Source: Epiperipatus broadwayi
Taxonomy: Eukaryota; Onychophora; Udeonychophora; Euonychophora; Peripatidae
Direction: 5' to 3'
Assembly: GCA_028023455.1 (NCBI GenBank)
Contig: JAQFVV010000993.1
Span: 65,376-129,375 of the forward strand
DNA: 64,000 nt
Position numbers and translations under genes: made by a program. Positions 35,300 to 48,866 of the stretch are shown piece by piece. Below the pieces are notes generated by a model. It was not told the DNA's origin, ran no database searches, and saw only the letters and a program-made list of their open reading frames with translations. The first letter of the stretch is position 1. Each line of letters starts with the position of its first letter.

Positions 35300-38200
35300 A
35301 TGTATTTAAGCGGAGATCATCTAATCATGAGCATAACTTACAAACTAATATTAATTTAAATAAAAGAAAGCACAATGATTCAGAAATGTATGATACATAT
35401 TTTGAGATTCATTATATTGATAAAACATAAATAAATGCATCTGATTATTTGTTAGGCACTGGCCTCATAAATATTATGTAATGGTTTACTTTAAGAAATA
35501 AGATTATCTTTGATTTATACATCAAAAATCAGATTTTACAATACCTTTGTTTACATTTGCGGCAATGCCAATAATAGATGCCATAAAGAATTAGCACTCT
35601 TATAAATGTACTATTGAAATACGATTCCACCCCAAAGCAAACAAAAATAGCATTTAACCGATTTGAGAGAGAATAATTTGTTTAATAAGGAAACATTACA
35701 TTTGTATAAAATATAACTATTAATTTGGTTTATAGGGTTGCAGACATGTGGGATGGATAATGAATATTTATATTAATAATAATAAATTTGTCACAGTGAT
35801 GCACATTTTAATAATGGACATAGATGTCTGTTTAGTAAAAATCATAACGTTATGGCTTACGGATGTTCATGGGTTTACTAGAAATATAACAACAGGTGGT
35901 ACATGCATGGCGGCATCTATGATGTGATCCAGTCATGGATCCGAATGTGTGCTTCATGCAATTCATTTTGAAAATATACCGATATACTTTGCAAATGTTG
36001 GCAGGATCGGTTTAGAAGAGCGGTCGGCTATGCATTATTGGGCTGGTTTCTCCAGAGCGATTCCCATATAAGCACACACATACAACCAAATATTTCCCTG
36101 GGGGGGGGTAAGCCTGGCTCTTGGACATTGAGAACGATGATGGGGCTTGACTTTCATAAGAAGAGAAGCACGAATATATAAATATAGAACAAAATTGCCT
36201 ATATGCACACGACACTTGGGGATTATGAAATGTATAGCTTTAAAGACTATCTTAAATATTTACTACCCATAAATTATAGAATACCCTGTGCAATGGTATG
36301 ATCTACTCACTAAACAGGCATGAACGATAAATTTAACTAAATATAGAATTTTAAGACATAAAGATTTTCCCTCCCTTTTACCTTAAATTATTCATAACTC
36401 CTCACACATTTAATAAATACACATCTCGGTTAATAAAAGCTATTATGAAAGTAAATAAGTTGATACAGAAATAACTGGGGTGGTGGTAATAGTTGGGATA
36501 AAATATAGATTTTTATATATATAAAGTACATTAAAAGTTAAGAACAGCGCATTATTATTTTTTAAAAAGAAAAAGAGCATTTTTATGAAAACAGATGTTA
36601 ATCTGTTTTCTATAGCAATTTTTATACCTTAATGACTTTGTTTTTCCAAAATCACAAACACCTGCACCAGCTGAATAAAACTTATTTTTAATTAACCTAC
36701 TTTCTTAATTACCCCGTAAACAATGCATAGGTAAAACAGAAATAAAATATATGTTAGCGATTTTGAAAATATTATTGGCATTTTAAAAACATAAATACAT
36801 AAAACATAATGAAATAGAATTATTTGCCACAGGGAAATAAAAAGAAAACATGTTAAGTAGAGGCTTAATGATAGAATAAGTTATATAGAGTTATATTACA
36901 GAGAGTTACATAATATAAACATTTAAACATAATATCAGAATAGAGCATCAGGATGATAGTTATTACAAAGAAGGTTGAATTTATTATCAAGAGTGGCTAG
37001 AGTTCTTTACCTTGATATATGACAAGTAGCACTAATGGATTTATTTTACTATTACAAAATTGTAATCTTTTACTTTTAACTAATGGGCCTTTCTGGGTAA
37101 TTGTTTTTGAGAAACTTTTTAAAAGAATTGCATCATTTCTGATTGCTAAATTAAATATAAAAAAATAATAAGTTTCATATATGACCTTTAAATACATACT
37201 ATATATAATATAATTTTTATGATTTCTAAGCAATCTCCTACCCTGAAAATATATATATTTATTCATTACGCATGCATACACATGAAAATAATATTAATTA
37301 TTTATTTCTTAAATAGTTTTAGGTTAAGATATATAAATATCTACGTGATTTATGTTAAAATAATAAAGCAAAAAAAATATATACGTACTAATAAATATTT
37401 ATACATGCGTAAGGATGGGTTTAAACATGGTTAGATGGTAGGAGATTGGACGTGGGCTGTGAAGCAGGATCTGAGCATCAGATCATCTGCTTCAATACTT
37501 GCACATCTATTATATTTTGTTCTCATTTTTATCCCTGATATATAGGAACATTAAATTTCTCCCCCCCCCCCCAGCGTTTAATGCTTTTAGTTATTGATTT
37601 GTTTCTAAGGGTAATGCTTCCAATCATAAAATTTAATAATTTTATTTAATTATTTTAATTTAATATTCCTTGCCCTATGCTCAACAATAGATATTTTATG
37701 TATGGTGGGACTAAGTTGATTTTGGTTACTTTCAAATGTCAACAAATCGGTATCTAGCTCAATCATCATCATACATGCATACACACTATATTCATGTTCT
37801 TATGACAATAATAATAATATTTTAGCAATATTACCTTTCCAGCGAAGTTCTCAGCTGGCTGCGGATATATATTTATTAAATAATTTTAGATACGCATTGC
37901 TTACATTCACAGGTTTTATTTAACCTTTAAGTTGAATATTTATTGACATTATTATTCTTGGCTTTTATTGATAAATTAAAATGTATCAACAAAACAATGT
38001 TCAAGTACACCAATCGCACACACACTACCAGCACTCATACTGACATCAAATCGAGTTTGCGACCCTGTATTCAACATTTATAAGTAATGCTTAGTAATAG
38101 CTATATTTCATACACCCATAAGGAATATCAACATTAACATGAGGCAGGCAGTGACCTGAATAAGAGAAAACTTTTTCACTAAGGTTGAGATATGCTAGGA

Positions 38201-40560
38201 CTTTTATCACTAGTCATATAAAGAGACTTGGGTTTACCTATCAACCTCTGCCCATCAATAAAGAAATCATCTTACGGTGTAGAAAACAACTAAGTGGGAA
38301 AACTCTTCCACTGTGTTTAAATACTTTATAAATATAGTATAAATATCTTTGGGAGTGAGCTAAACTATGACTCCACTGGCTTGGTGGGAACTTGTCCATC
38401 CATGTATATACAGGTCTAACATCAATTTGTACAAGTAAAACTTTCATATCTACATTACTCTTGCAAAATAGTACACTGGAACATGAGCCAATAATATTTC
38501 CAAGCTTTAATTAGCTTGTATCTAGCTTTAACTTTATTTAACTTTATGATAATAATAATAAAAAATGTGCATTAAAATTTCAAAACTACTTCTCTGCACT
38601 TTTATAGGATAATGATAATATTTTAGCCCAACAATCATGCAACCTTAATAAAACACAGCATTAGGTTTAAGCACTTGACAAAAATTCATAATCCGATTTA
38701 AACATTTCCCACAACAATATCTCTCACTCTTATCATAAAAAAATGTCATGCATTTAAAACAAGGTACATACAGAATGATTTAGCATTAATTTCATTTACC
38801 CCTAAATGATAATAATAATAAAAGCATTTAACATGCACATACAAAATGACTTGATATTAATTTTATCTACCCCCAAAATAATAATAATAATAATGAAAGC
38901 ATTTAATAAGCACATATATGGATTAATTTTGAAATGGATATATATGATAAATAATAAAAAAAAAGTCCTTTTTCTTTTTTTAAATTAAATGTTCTGCATG
39001 AATAGCAATAATAATAAAAATATACTTAAATTGTTCTCTGGGAATGTCCTTTAGATTTCTGGTTTCCATTTTTCCTGTTTTTCCTTTCTTTGGCCGGTTT
39101 GTGTAAACATATGACATTATGTAGAAAGAGTCCTTGTGATAGAGTTCGATTCCTATGCCAAAATATATAAAGTTTTTATACTGCTGAGATTTCCTCATTT
39201 TAGTTTCTGTGGATTAAAGCTGAAGAGAATTTTTGTTTTAATTTTTAAATATATGAGTCCACTTTTTGTTCCATCTTTTTTTTAGTTCACTTAATATTCA
39301 TATTCAACACTTTATATGAATTTATAGCATTCAAATTTAATGTTTTATATGCGAAATCAAAATTTAGATTTTCTTATTTTCTGTATTTTAAATTTTACTA
39401 TTTGATTTTTGATAAATTAGTAGAGACAATTATGATGTTGATTAACTTCTGGGAATTGATGTATACCTAACTTAAACTTTACTTGAGAATCATTGCTTTT
39501 TCAATATTATTAAATTTGGCAAAGTTCATTTTTCAAGAGACAGACAAAATAATAATAATAAACAATTTCTTTCTTTTCAAAAAAAAATGTTTATTTTTTT
39601 AAAAAACTTTTTTAGCTAAGCTTCTCTCTAAAACCTATGACAAGAGAACTTGCAAGAGAGATAGAGCTAGCTAAAGCTATTGAGATAGAGCTTCCCCCCT
39701 TCACACAGGCACAGAGGTCTTATAGTGTCTAGCTCTCTTCACTCTCCCCCCAATGTGACCTTTTATTGACCTTTCAAATGTTTGGTCATTCTCTGTTTTC
39801 CTGATTAACTGCCTATTGTTTCTTTTCTTTTTGGTTATCTTAACCTTTCTGACCTCTTGAAGAACCACATGCCAAATTCATTTCTGCATTCTAATAGATA
39901 ATCACCACTTAATTTTAAACTTAAATTCCTGTGCCATACAGACATCATTAAATCACTTTAGTAATTCTACACTCATGGAAATCACACCAAAGAACAAATG
40001 ACAGAAAACTTTTTAAAATAAATGATATAAAGCTTTCTTTTTTTCTTACTTTTTCTTTAATAATAATAAAAAAATGTATAGCAGCCCAACTTCAAACAGA
40101 ATCTTGACTGAAATTTTGGCTGCTATGAATAAACCATTAAAATGACTTAATTTCTTCTTTAGAGTAGTTCCTCACAAGAGACATGAAATAATTATTATTT
40201 AATTGTGAGCTTTATGATTAAAATCCATGACTAGATTAAATACACACATGCACCTCTTTCACATATACAATTCTTAATTAAACCGATCGTTTAATATTCC
40301 TTAATTATTATTCTTTTTTTTGCCACTTAATTTCATGAATTAGTTAGTTCTAACTTGTCAGTATAAAACTATGACTATCTATTCTCACTCTCTAAAGTAG
40401 TTTTACAAATCGCACACCTCTCTCATTTTTTTTACTCCAACTATTAAATGATGTATAAATATTGCTTATCTAATAAATTATATCCTTAATATCAAATTGT
40501 TCCATAAATTGATATCAAATAAAACAATTTTTTGGTTAGAAATCTTTTAATGACAAATGT
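35300..40560. other. Non-coding stretch
   Basis: No gene recognised. Local features: a slightly GC-richer patch at about 35990-36210 with a nine-G run near 36101-36109, a poly-C run at 37560-37572, and AATAAT-rich microsatellite-like patches near 38800-38910. No convincing repeat family was identified. Confidence 0.4.
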
Positions 40561-40564
40561 TTAG

Positions 40565-40626
40565 ATTGCCTACCAAGTAAAACATATGCAATCCCTATGA
40601 ATATGGGTTCAAACCTAGCCTTGGCT
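40565..40626 (+). mobile_element. tRNA-like SINE head
   Basis: B-box-like 'gggttcaaacctagcc' (about 40606-40621) sits about 35 bases after an A-box-like 'ctaccaagtaaaacat'. No closing acceptor stem, so this is a SINE head or tRNA pseudogene. Confidence 0.45.
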
Positions 40627-40743
40627 AAAAAGCTTGTCTATTGAAGAAAAATATATATATAAATTATGAGGAAAATTTTTATTAAACATTATCTCTACAT
40701 ATTTAATTCAAAAAATGAAGTCTTGGGCAAACCCAAGGGCTAC

Positions 40744-40812
40744 AATATATTTATAAATTTGTTTAAATTATTAATATATATATATATATTAATAATTCAA
40801 ACAAATTTATTT
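40744..40812. repeat. AT-rich palindrome
   Basis: Arms 'taaatttgtttaaattatta' and the inverse 'taataattcaaacaaattta' flank a central (TA)n of about nine units. Second member of a class of TA-centred palindromes in this window. Confidence 0.85.
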
Positions 40813-41149
40813 AACGCAGTATTCAAAATTAAATAATATATTCTTTACTGGAAGTACTTTTGATTATTTCACTGACAATCTTTATCAACCATTGATACAC
40901 ATATACAAAAAATAAAAACTTGCATTACTCGTCTTTCAATCCATTCAAATTTCCCACAATTCTGTTGTTTTTATATTAGCTGACTATCTATTCATTAAAC
41001 CATCTCTATTCCTAGATATCATCATTGCCTCCTTAATTTTTCGTTTTTCATTACATCTTTCAATTTGAATAATTTTTACATCTTTATTATTAAATTTAAA
41101 ACCATAATTACATGCTTTATTATGATCAAAAATAATTGATGGAGTATTC

Positions 41150-41710
41150 ATATTTACTGAAGATATATTTTCTTTCTGTAAAAGTTTATATAATGTCTTA
41201 TGATCATTATATCATTTTTGTTTATTTTATAAACACCATGAGATTCAAGAGAGAGTGAATCCTTAGGCTTGGTTATTATATTACTGATTTTTTGATGAGT
41301 AGAAAATGTATTTATATTATAGCATTTTAATCTATGTCTAATATGTCTGTAGTTCCTTTTATGCCTGGAATACAAATCATAATAGCCAATTTATCTTCTT
41401 TTTTGTTTCCTATTTTGAGCATTTTGGGCTTGAATTAAGACTTTTTAAATAAATTTATAATTATAACTATTTGCTAATAAAACACTATTAATATGAGGTT
41501 TTTTTTTCAGATGTGACTTATCTGAAAGGTTAGTTGCTCTATTTAAAAGAGTTTTGGCTACAAAAAATATCAGTTGGGTGATGATGAGAATGTAAATGTA
41601 AATATCTATCCATGTGTGTATTCTTTCTGTAAATCAAAAATGATAGACTATTTGGTGTCCTCATGGCTAGTACATCAAGAAAAGGAAGTTTTCCATCAGT
41701 CTCTGTCTCC
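41150..41710 (-). pseudogene. Penelope-like element, RT C-terminus and linker
   Basis: Minus-strand translation gives 'DGKLPFLDVLAMRTPNSL', 'YRKNTHMDRYLHLHSHHHP', then a linker, 'IKGTTDILDID', 'KISNIITKPKDSLSLESHG' and 'VYKI'. LPFLDV...YRK.TH.DRYLH is characteristic of PLE reverse transcriptase downstream of the catalytic motif. The linker and first GIY-YIG strand match the copies at 52.5-54 kb, so the family is the same. It is interrupted by stops. Confidence 0.82.
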
Positions 41711-41964
41711 ATTGTAAATTAATATTTATATATTAATGTTATGATTCATTGTATTATATATATCATTTTGAACTTTAATAACAATATAAATTGTATATTT
41801 AATGGTGTATTGCTTAGAAATTCAAACAAATTTTAAGCCGCAAAAATAGCAAAACTGAACCCCTATCAATAGATATCAAATGTCACCTGAAATGGCACTC
41901 TACCTTTGCAATAAATCATGAAGGATAATAGTAATATCATTTACGATGATTTAGAAGTACAGCT

Positions 41965-41982
41965 AAACAGTCCTTTATACAC

Positions 41983-42022
<40 letters not shown>

Positions 42023-42032
42023 GTGTATAAAG
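41965..42032. repeat. (TA)n-centred palindrome
   Basis: Arms 'gtcctttatacacacaa' and 'ttgtgtgtataaaggac' flank about 18 TA units. It separates a minus-strand PLE piece from a plus-strand PLE terminal piece, and may be the relic of a head-to-head PLE junction. Confidence 0.88.
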
Positions 42033-42047
42033 GACATATATATATAT

Positions 42048-42171
42048 ATAACTCTGTGGATGGCTTGTGTGACCAAGTCGAAACGTCAGTATATTGATAT
42101 TAAAAGTTTTTAACACGGATGAACCCGCAAAATATGTATTTTATATATTTAACCCTGCAAATCTTCGTTTT

Positions 42172-42217
<46 letters not shown>
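42048..42217 (+). mobile_element. Penelope-like element terminal fragment with (TA)n
   Basis: The segment 'gatggcttgtgtgacc' through 'aacacggatgaacccgcaaa' to 'aaccctgcaaatcttcg' matches the termini of the two PLE copies at 52.5-54 kb, and like them runs into (TA)n. It contains hairpin GGCTTG/CAAGTC (42062-42079) followed at once by GAAAC and GTC (42080-42087). Confidence 0.75.
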
Positions 42218-42221
<4 letters not shown>

Positions 42222-42699
42222 TATAAAAAGTTCTGCCAAGTTATTTTATAGTGCATTCTTCTGACATGTTCAATCTCTACCATGTTAATGTTTGAGCCCC
42301 AGATGAGCATGGAAATTTTTTTTAATCAGGTGAGAATTTCAAAGCAAGCTCAGAATTTTTTTTAGATAGCCTGTCATATAACCATCCAATTTTGAATCAG
42401 CAATGCCTTGTTACAGATGCAGATTAATAGATTTGGAAACTCAAGGTTTATAGATCATGATCCACCTATGTCTTAAATCTTCTCCTTGGATTTTTCATAA
42501 ACTTCCAAGTAATAAACCAATCGATTATTTATTTTTTTATTCAGCAATAAGAATGAATAATGAAGAAAAAATATTAAAGATCCAATAACCAACTAAAAAT
42601 GACTAGCCTAAAGAATGATATCATTCACTGAGTGGAAATATATAAAAAGGTTATTTATCCTTATGATTTGTAAAAGCTTATTATTTTTGCATTTAACAT

Positions 42700-43520
42700 A
42701 ACTTGAACAGCATCCTTTATGCTTACACAAGCTGTTTGCACAGAGGCTAAGCTCTCAATATAGTAGTGCCATTCAGTACAAGCCATCATAATCGATGGAT
42801 CAAGAAGATTTGTACATAAAATCCCTATTTAGTGCATGCTCATCCAATATCTTTCAGACTAGTTTTTAATTTATGGCTTTCATCGGTCAGAATCCTTGGA
42901 TTTGAGAACAATGCAAATTGAAAACACAATAATGTTTTCAATTCAAGTCAATTAGCTTGTATAGTCATATAGATCCGAATTCAGTTCAGCATCCATACTT
43001 TTTGGTGCTTTTGGTTCATTAATAACTGCAGTCACCAAAATCCTATTTGTCAGAATTGGTCTTAACCCACTAAACATCACATGATCAATGTTCTTTATGC
43101 TTGCACAAGCTGTTTACACACAGGCTAAACTTCCTATAGAGTTGTATAAGCATAAAGAATGGTGATCATGTGATATTTAGTGGTTTAATAACAATCCTGC
43201 TCAATTATATTATGGTGATTGTGGTTATTAAAGAATCAAAGGTATCAAAAATATGAGCTTGAAATGAAAACCTATTTTATTTGGACTCAGCTAATATGGT
43301 AAAAGGTGGCTGCTGGAGGGTTGCATTAGATCCTAAGATCTAGTTGCAGTGTTCTTAATTCAACACTCCTCACTGATGAAAGTCACAAGCTAGAAACTAA
43401 TCTGGAGATTATGGATGAATAGGCTCTAGATAGGAATTTTATGCGCAAACCTTCTTGCATCCATTGATTACTCTTGCTTGCACTGAGTGGCACTACTATA
43501 TGAAGAGTTTTGTCTCTGTA
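42700..43520. repeat. R1 repeat, full-length head-to-head pair
   Basis: A minus unit (about 42705-43150) abuts a plus unit (about 43145-43520). The junction is itself palindromic around 'taaacatcacatgatca' and 'gtgatcatgtgatattta'. The plus unit keeps CCTCA (43368-43372), CTGATGA (43373-43379) and GAAAC, but the triplet reads ATC. Confidence 0.75.
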
Positions 43521-44221
43521 TACATTTAGCATATATTAATTATTTACAATAAAATAAATATATATAAAATTAAATTTATTATTAATTCACTTTTATAATT
43601 TATAAGTAAAAGAGCAAAAGAAAGAAAAAAATATTTCAATTACAGCTACAGGCAGAAAAGTCTTATTAAAATCTTTTTAATTTTTTTAAAAGAAAAACTT
43701 TGCGATATTCCTAAAAAATAATTAATCATTTTTATTTTTAACAAAAGTGTAAAAACGGTATACATAAATAAAATTCTCAACCGTAAATAAGTTGCTAATA
43801 TTATCGTTTTCAGTTTTTTTCAGTTTCACAAAAACTCTCATAAAATGACTTTTAAATAAAGATAAGATTGATTTAATTAAAGAAAATAAACAGTATGATT
43901 TATATTAATTGCAACTGACATCTTAGAATATTTTTTGTCATTTCTTCGTTAGTTAGATTCTAATTATATAAAATAAGAGTTATAAAATTTGATAATGTAA
44001 TAAAACCTCACAATGGTTTCCCGTTACAACAATCTCATCCAAGTAAACTTTTGCAACAATCTTGATATTTATTTTGCATGTAATCTGTGCCACTAAAATT
44101 ACCCAATATTTTAGAAAAATGATTGCCAATCAATTATGAACAAATAGTGTCAATACATCCTACTATGCACTAGGTGCAAAATCAATCTTATTACATTCAA
44201 ACTTCCAAAAATAGTTGTCAG

Positions 44222-44250
44222 TTTTGACTGCACAACAGCCTTCTTCAGAC
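44222..44250 (-). other. CTGAAGA-hairpin-AAAAC motif
   Basis: Minus strand: CTGAAGA (44242-44248), an extra A, GGCTG/CAGTC hairpin, then AAAAC. Relatives with GAAAC lie at 47981 and 48867 on the plus strand, all within otherwise unrecognised repeats. Confidence 0.45.
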
Positions 44251-44889
44251 ACTTTTCAATTATTTAACTATTTCACAAAAGTAAGCAGTAATAGTGCTAT
44301 CATATTTGACATTTTAGGTGGTGAGATTACACTGTGATCACTACATTTCTATGTTGTTTTAAAGCATTATATATGTTAAATTGTGGTATGTGACAAGCAG
44401 CAGTGTTTCTTTCTAAGAAGCTTCCAATTTTAATACATTAATTTTAAAAAAATTCTAAGAGATGTCAGCAGTATACAGACCTTTATGGGCCTTTGTCTGT
44501 GATAGACAACACATTCTATTGTTTTGACAAAGCTATGAAGGAGGTGGCAATTTGTGATTGGCTGATGCTTTAGATTAATTTCCCTGGTGGCTAAATGCCC
44601 CACAAAACATGATTTTCAGTAATTATTAATGATTATGATGCAATATTTTTATAAAAGACTTATTATTAAACTAAAAGTACAACACTATGGAAGGGTTTGT
44701 CTTTGAAAGCATTTTATTTGTAAAAAGGCAACTCTTAGCAAGTATACAAAGTACATTACAAAAACCAAAAATTATCATAGAAAAGACATTAGAAGCTAAA
44801 AAGAAAATCATTTTTGCAGAAAATGTAAGTGAAATATTTTAATAACAAATAATAATTTATTAACATCTACAATTTTTTTGTTTCTTTAA

Positions 44890-45870
44890 TAAAGAGACAA
44901 TTGATTTAAAAAGTGGACATGTACTCTATTATAAAGGCAAAAATATTGGAAATACAAGTGAAGTAGGATTCATTATAAATAAAAAGTGGAAGAACAACAT
45001 TGTGGAAATTGATGGTGTATTGGACAGAGTGGCAAGATTAGTTATACAACTTAATAGCAGATATCAAATGCAGATAATTAAGGTTTATGCCCCAACAAGT
45101 TCTCATAGTGATGAAGTAATAGAAGATTTTTATATGGATGTACAAAAGGCATTTGATCAGAGTAAACAACATTTTAAAAATTGTTATAGAAGACTTTAAT
45201 ACTAGAATTGGTAAATGAAAGATAAAAGTGCTGTAGGTAATTTTGGTTATGGTAATAGAAATGAGAGAGGACATATGAGAGAGGACATAGATTTGTGGAG
45301 TTTGCAGAAAAAGGAAAACTTTATATTATAAATTCTTTTTTTGAGAAAAATGTTAGAAGGAAATGGACATGGAAGCATCCAAATGAAAGTACAGCAGAAT
45401 TGGATTATATTTTGACTAATAGAAAATATATATTTCAAGATTGTAATGTTCTTAATAAATTTAGCACAGGAAGTGATCATCGATTAGTAAGATGTAAGAT
45501 ATGTGTTAATGCAAAGCTAGAGAGACAAAAATTATTAAGAAAAACAATATTTACAGTTGACATTCCTAATCTTCAGACATATTCTAATGAATTTAAATTA
45601 GAACTTACAAATCGGTTTCAAGTATTAGTAGATTTTGAACATGATTCAGATTTGAATGAAATTAATATGAAAATAACTGATACACTTTTAAAATCTGCAA
45701 CGAAGATAGCTGGTAGAAAAAAGCAGCAATTGACCAATAAAATTTCTACTGACACTAGAGAATTTATGAAGAAAAGAATGAATATGAAGATATACAAAAA
45801 TAATGCATTAAAAAGAATTGAATATCTCAAATTTTGTAAAATGGTGCAAAAAGAGTTGAAAATTATGTAA
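44890..45870 (+). pseudogene. RTE-type LINE, apurinic-like endonuclease region
   Basis: First part of the longest LINE copy, 5'-truncated near 44890. Across frameshifts it encodes 'SGHVLYYKGKN', 'EVGFIINKKW', 'IIKVYAPTSSHSDE', 'FYMDVQKAF', 'FNTRIG', 'RKWTWKHPNE', 'ELDYILTNRKYIF' and 'GSDHRLVR'. These are the later motifs of the AP-type endonuclease of RTE-clade LINEs; the catalytic SDH is kept, and the N-terminal motifs are lost. The enzyme nicks target DNA for target-primed reverse transcription. Stops near 45199 and 45230 break the frame. Confidence 0.85.
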
Positions 45871-46015
45871 GTACGTATAACTGTGAATTAGCAAAGAAAG
45901 CTATAGAAGAGAAGAAAAGTCTCAAGAGTGTAAAATAACATTTTGGTATTGATATGAAATTTATATCTGCAATAAGAAAAAAGATGAAATTATTACTAAA
46001 AAGAGAGATGACATC

Positions 46016-46648
46016 ATGAAATGGATAGAAGATTTTTATCAAGAATTATATTGTAATAAAGAACAAGTACCTCCTATATATATTACATCTTCTGAATTGC
46101 CTATAATTTTAAATAAAAAAGTGAGACATGCAATTAAATGGATGAAGAAAGGAAAGGCTCCAGGTAATGATGGAATTATAATTGATATATTAAAAGAAGC
46201 AGGTGAAGAAATAGAATTTTTTTTATCAAAGTTATATACCAAATGTCTAAATGATAAAGATGTACCAGATGATTGGAAGAATGCAATATTAATATTAATA
46301 TTTAAAAAAGGTGATAAAGAAGATATTATAAATTACAGACCTATCAACCTTTTATTAGTTTTATATAAAAATTTTACCAAGATAATTACAACTCATCTAC
46401 AGAGAACATTGGATTGCCACCAACCAAGAAAACAAGCTGGATTTAAAAGTAATTTTAGTACAGTATATCATATCGAGGTATTGAGAGAAGTTTTTTTAGA
46501 AAGGACAAATGAATATGAATTGCCATTATGCTTTAGATTTGTAGATTATGAAAAGACATTTGATCTGATAAACATTTCTTTAGTGATTAGCATTGGATTA
46601 TCAAGGTATATATCCAGGATATTGTCATATTTTAAAAAATATTTATAA
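46016..46648 (+). pseudogene. RTE-type LINE, reverse transcriptase N-terminal half
   Basis: Open for 210 codons with the order expected of a LINE polymerase: 'KKGKAPGNDGIIIDILKEAG' (motif 0/1), 'VPDDWKNAILILIFKKGDK' (motif 2), 'NYRPINLL', 'QAGFKSNFSTVYHI' and 'FRFVDYEKTFDLI' (motif A; the usual form is VDYEKAFD, catalytic Asp kept). A frameshift after 'YFKKYL' separates it from motif C. Confidence 0.88.
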
Positions 46649-46751
46649 AAATGCAACAGCAACAATTAGATTACATAATGATACTGGGAAAGTCAACATT
46701 TAGAAGGGTGTAAGATAGGGTGACTCAATATCTCCAAAACTTTTTACAGCA

Positions 46752-47560
46752 GTGCTGAAAGAAGTATTTTGTGGATTAAAATGGGAAGCTAAAGGAGTGA
46801 AAGTAAATGGAGTTTATTTAAGTTATTTAGATTTTGCAAATGATGCTTTAGAGTTGCAGGAAACATTGCAAGAGTTATCAGATGAAAGTAGGAAAGTTGG
46901 ACTAAAGAAAAATGTTAAAAAGACTAAAGTAATATTTAATGGCTTTTCTCAAAATATGAAAATAAAAATTGATTATGATGAGTTAGAAGAAGTTAACAGT
47001 TACAAATACCTTGGCCAGATTATTAATATAGATGGAAACATAATGGATAAAATTAATTGTAGAATTAAACTTAGTTGGAGTGCTTGTAGTAGAAATAACT
47101 TGATACTAAAAGGAAATATACCTATGTGTTTGAAAAGGAAGGTTTTTTCATAAATGGGTTTTACCATTTCTTACTTATGGATCTGAAACTTGGACACTTA
47201 ATAGAAGAGCAATATAGAGACTTCAGGAGTATGGAGAGGTGCATGTTGAAAATTCAATATATGGGTAAGAGAACAAACAGGTATTACTGACCTCATTGAA
47301 AAAATTAAAAGTCTGAAGTGGAGTTGGGCTGGACATATTGCTAGAAGAGATGATAATAGATGGACAATTAAAATCTTAAACTGGATTCCAAGAGATTGTA
47401 AAAGATCCAGAAACAGACCACATGTGAGATGGATGGAAGAAATAAGAAAGTGTGCAGTGGTGATGTAGAGAAGAGAGGCTAAAGACCAAAAAAGATAGAT
47501 TGAACTGGAAAGATCTTCATACTGCAGTGGACTGATAATGGTTGATGATTATGACTTATA
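46752..47560 (+). pseudogene. RTE-type LINE, RT C-terminal half and 3' end
   Basis: Continues the polymerase: 'SYLDFANDALELQETLQELS' is motif C, normally FADD; the Asn codon is at 46839-46841. 'KKTKVIFNGF' and 'SYKYLGQIINIDG' are motifs D/E. After 47153 the frame breaks, but the conserved tail remains readable ('LTYGSETWTLNRRAI' and the Arg-rich end). The element ends near 47560 with a reduced GAT tail. It is the reference for the shorter 3' fragments elsewhere in the window. Confidence 0.88.
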
Positions 47561-47980
47561 ACTAATTTTAAATAAATCATTTCAATAACACAAAATTCTA
47601 ATATTTTGTTCTTTAAACTTTTTTGAATAGATGTTGTGAAGCCAATAACGATGTTTGCCTTTGTTATTGGTAAGACTATCAGTTAAATACTTATTTTCAC
47701 AATTTTAAAATATTAATTTTTCATATTTCAAATATTATGTGGCTTAAATATTTATAATATAGCCTATAAATAAATTTTATAATATGCATAAAAAGATTTA
47801 ATTACATATAAAAAAATCAAACATGGTGTCATAGTAATAATTTTCATCACTAGAGTTTATTAAAAATTTGGGGGTCAAGTTGACACTGAAAGAATTAAGC
47901 TAAGTGATAAATTGGAACAATTTAATAGATATATGTATGAAATATGGTTGTATTGATATAATGTTTCAATTTTTGTAGAT

Positions 47981-48012
47981 CTGATGAAGACTGCTAGGAA
48001 CAGTCGAAACTG
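47981..48012 (+). other. CTGATGA-hairpin-GAAAC motif
   Basis: CTGATGA (47981-47987), one extra A, GACTG (47989-47993) pairing with CAGTC (48001-48005), then GAAA (48006-48009), C and TGTA. Stem I pairing is weak (AT only). It sits in an AT-rich repeat that I do not recognise; a relative is at 48867. Confidence 0.5.
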
Positions 48013-48866
48013 TAATATTAATAAATATATTTTGCTTTAAATTGTAAAAAGAGTGGAATGTGGTTATTATATGTTATAAACTGTTATCTGTGATGAAAGA
48101 TTAAATGTAATTGGCAAATCTTCATAGTTCATCTAGAAGTAATTGTTGGAGAGGTTATGCAACTACAAATTGGGCATATATTTAATCTGAATAGACTTAG
48201 AAGTATTTTTTGACAGAATTGAGATACTTTTATTTAGATAGTCAGTTCATCTAAAGATTCATTTTAAGATACATGAATATCCAGCTAATTTAGATAAAAG
48301 ATAATACAGAAATAAAAAAAATCACATAAGCTTCCAACGTTTGCAAAGGCTACTGTAGCAGAATTGAAGAGTTTAATCATGTCACTAGTGGTTCTCTCTC
48401 TTATTTGGATTTTCAAAACAAGCTCTTTGTATTTTGTTAATAACTAAGGTGTTTACACAAATATACAAACTAAATAATGAGTGAATGTTTAATACCCTAT
48501 TTGGGAATTAGAAGGAATTACCATACCTGGTCTAAACATAGTCTATCTACTACCATTTTACTAGATCATCATGCTTGGTAAACTTCCCCCTATCAAAATA
48601 GTAAAATGATTACAAAATTTAAACTTGTTTATTAAAATGGTAGTTAAGCTGGTAAAAAGGTTAAATGTGTTAATCTTTCTAAATGTACCCTAAATCTATG
48701 AACATTCCTTGAAATAAGTTTCAAAATAGCTGAATGAAGGTAGTTATCAATATCATCACATCAATATTTACTTTGAATAGGGGATCACAAACACAAATGG
48801 ATTTAAACTGAACAAGTGTGTGTTACATTGTTTTGAAACTTTTATATTTAAAGCGTGAAAAAAGTT

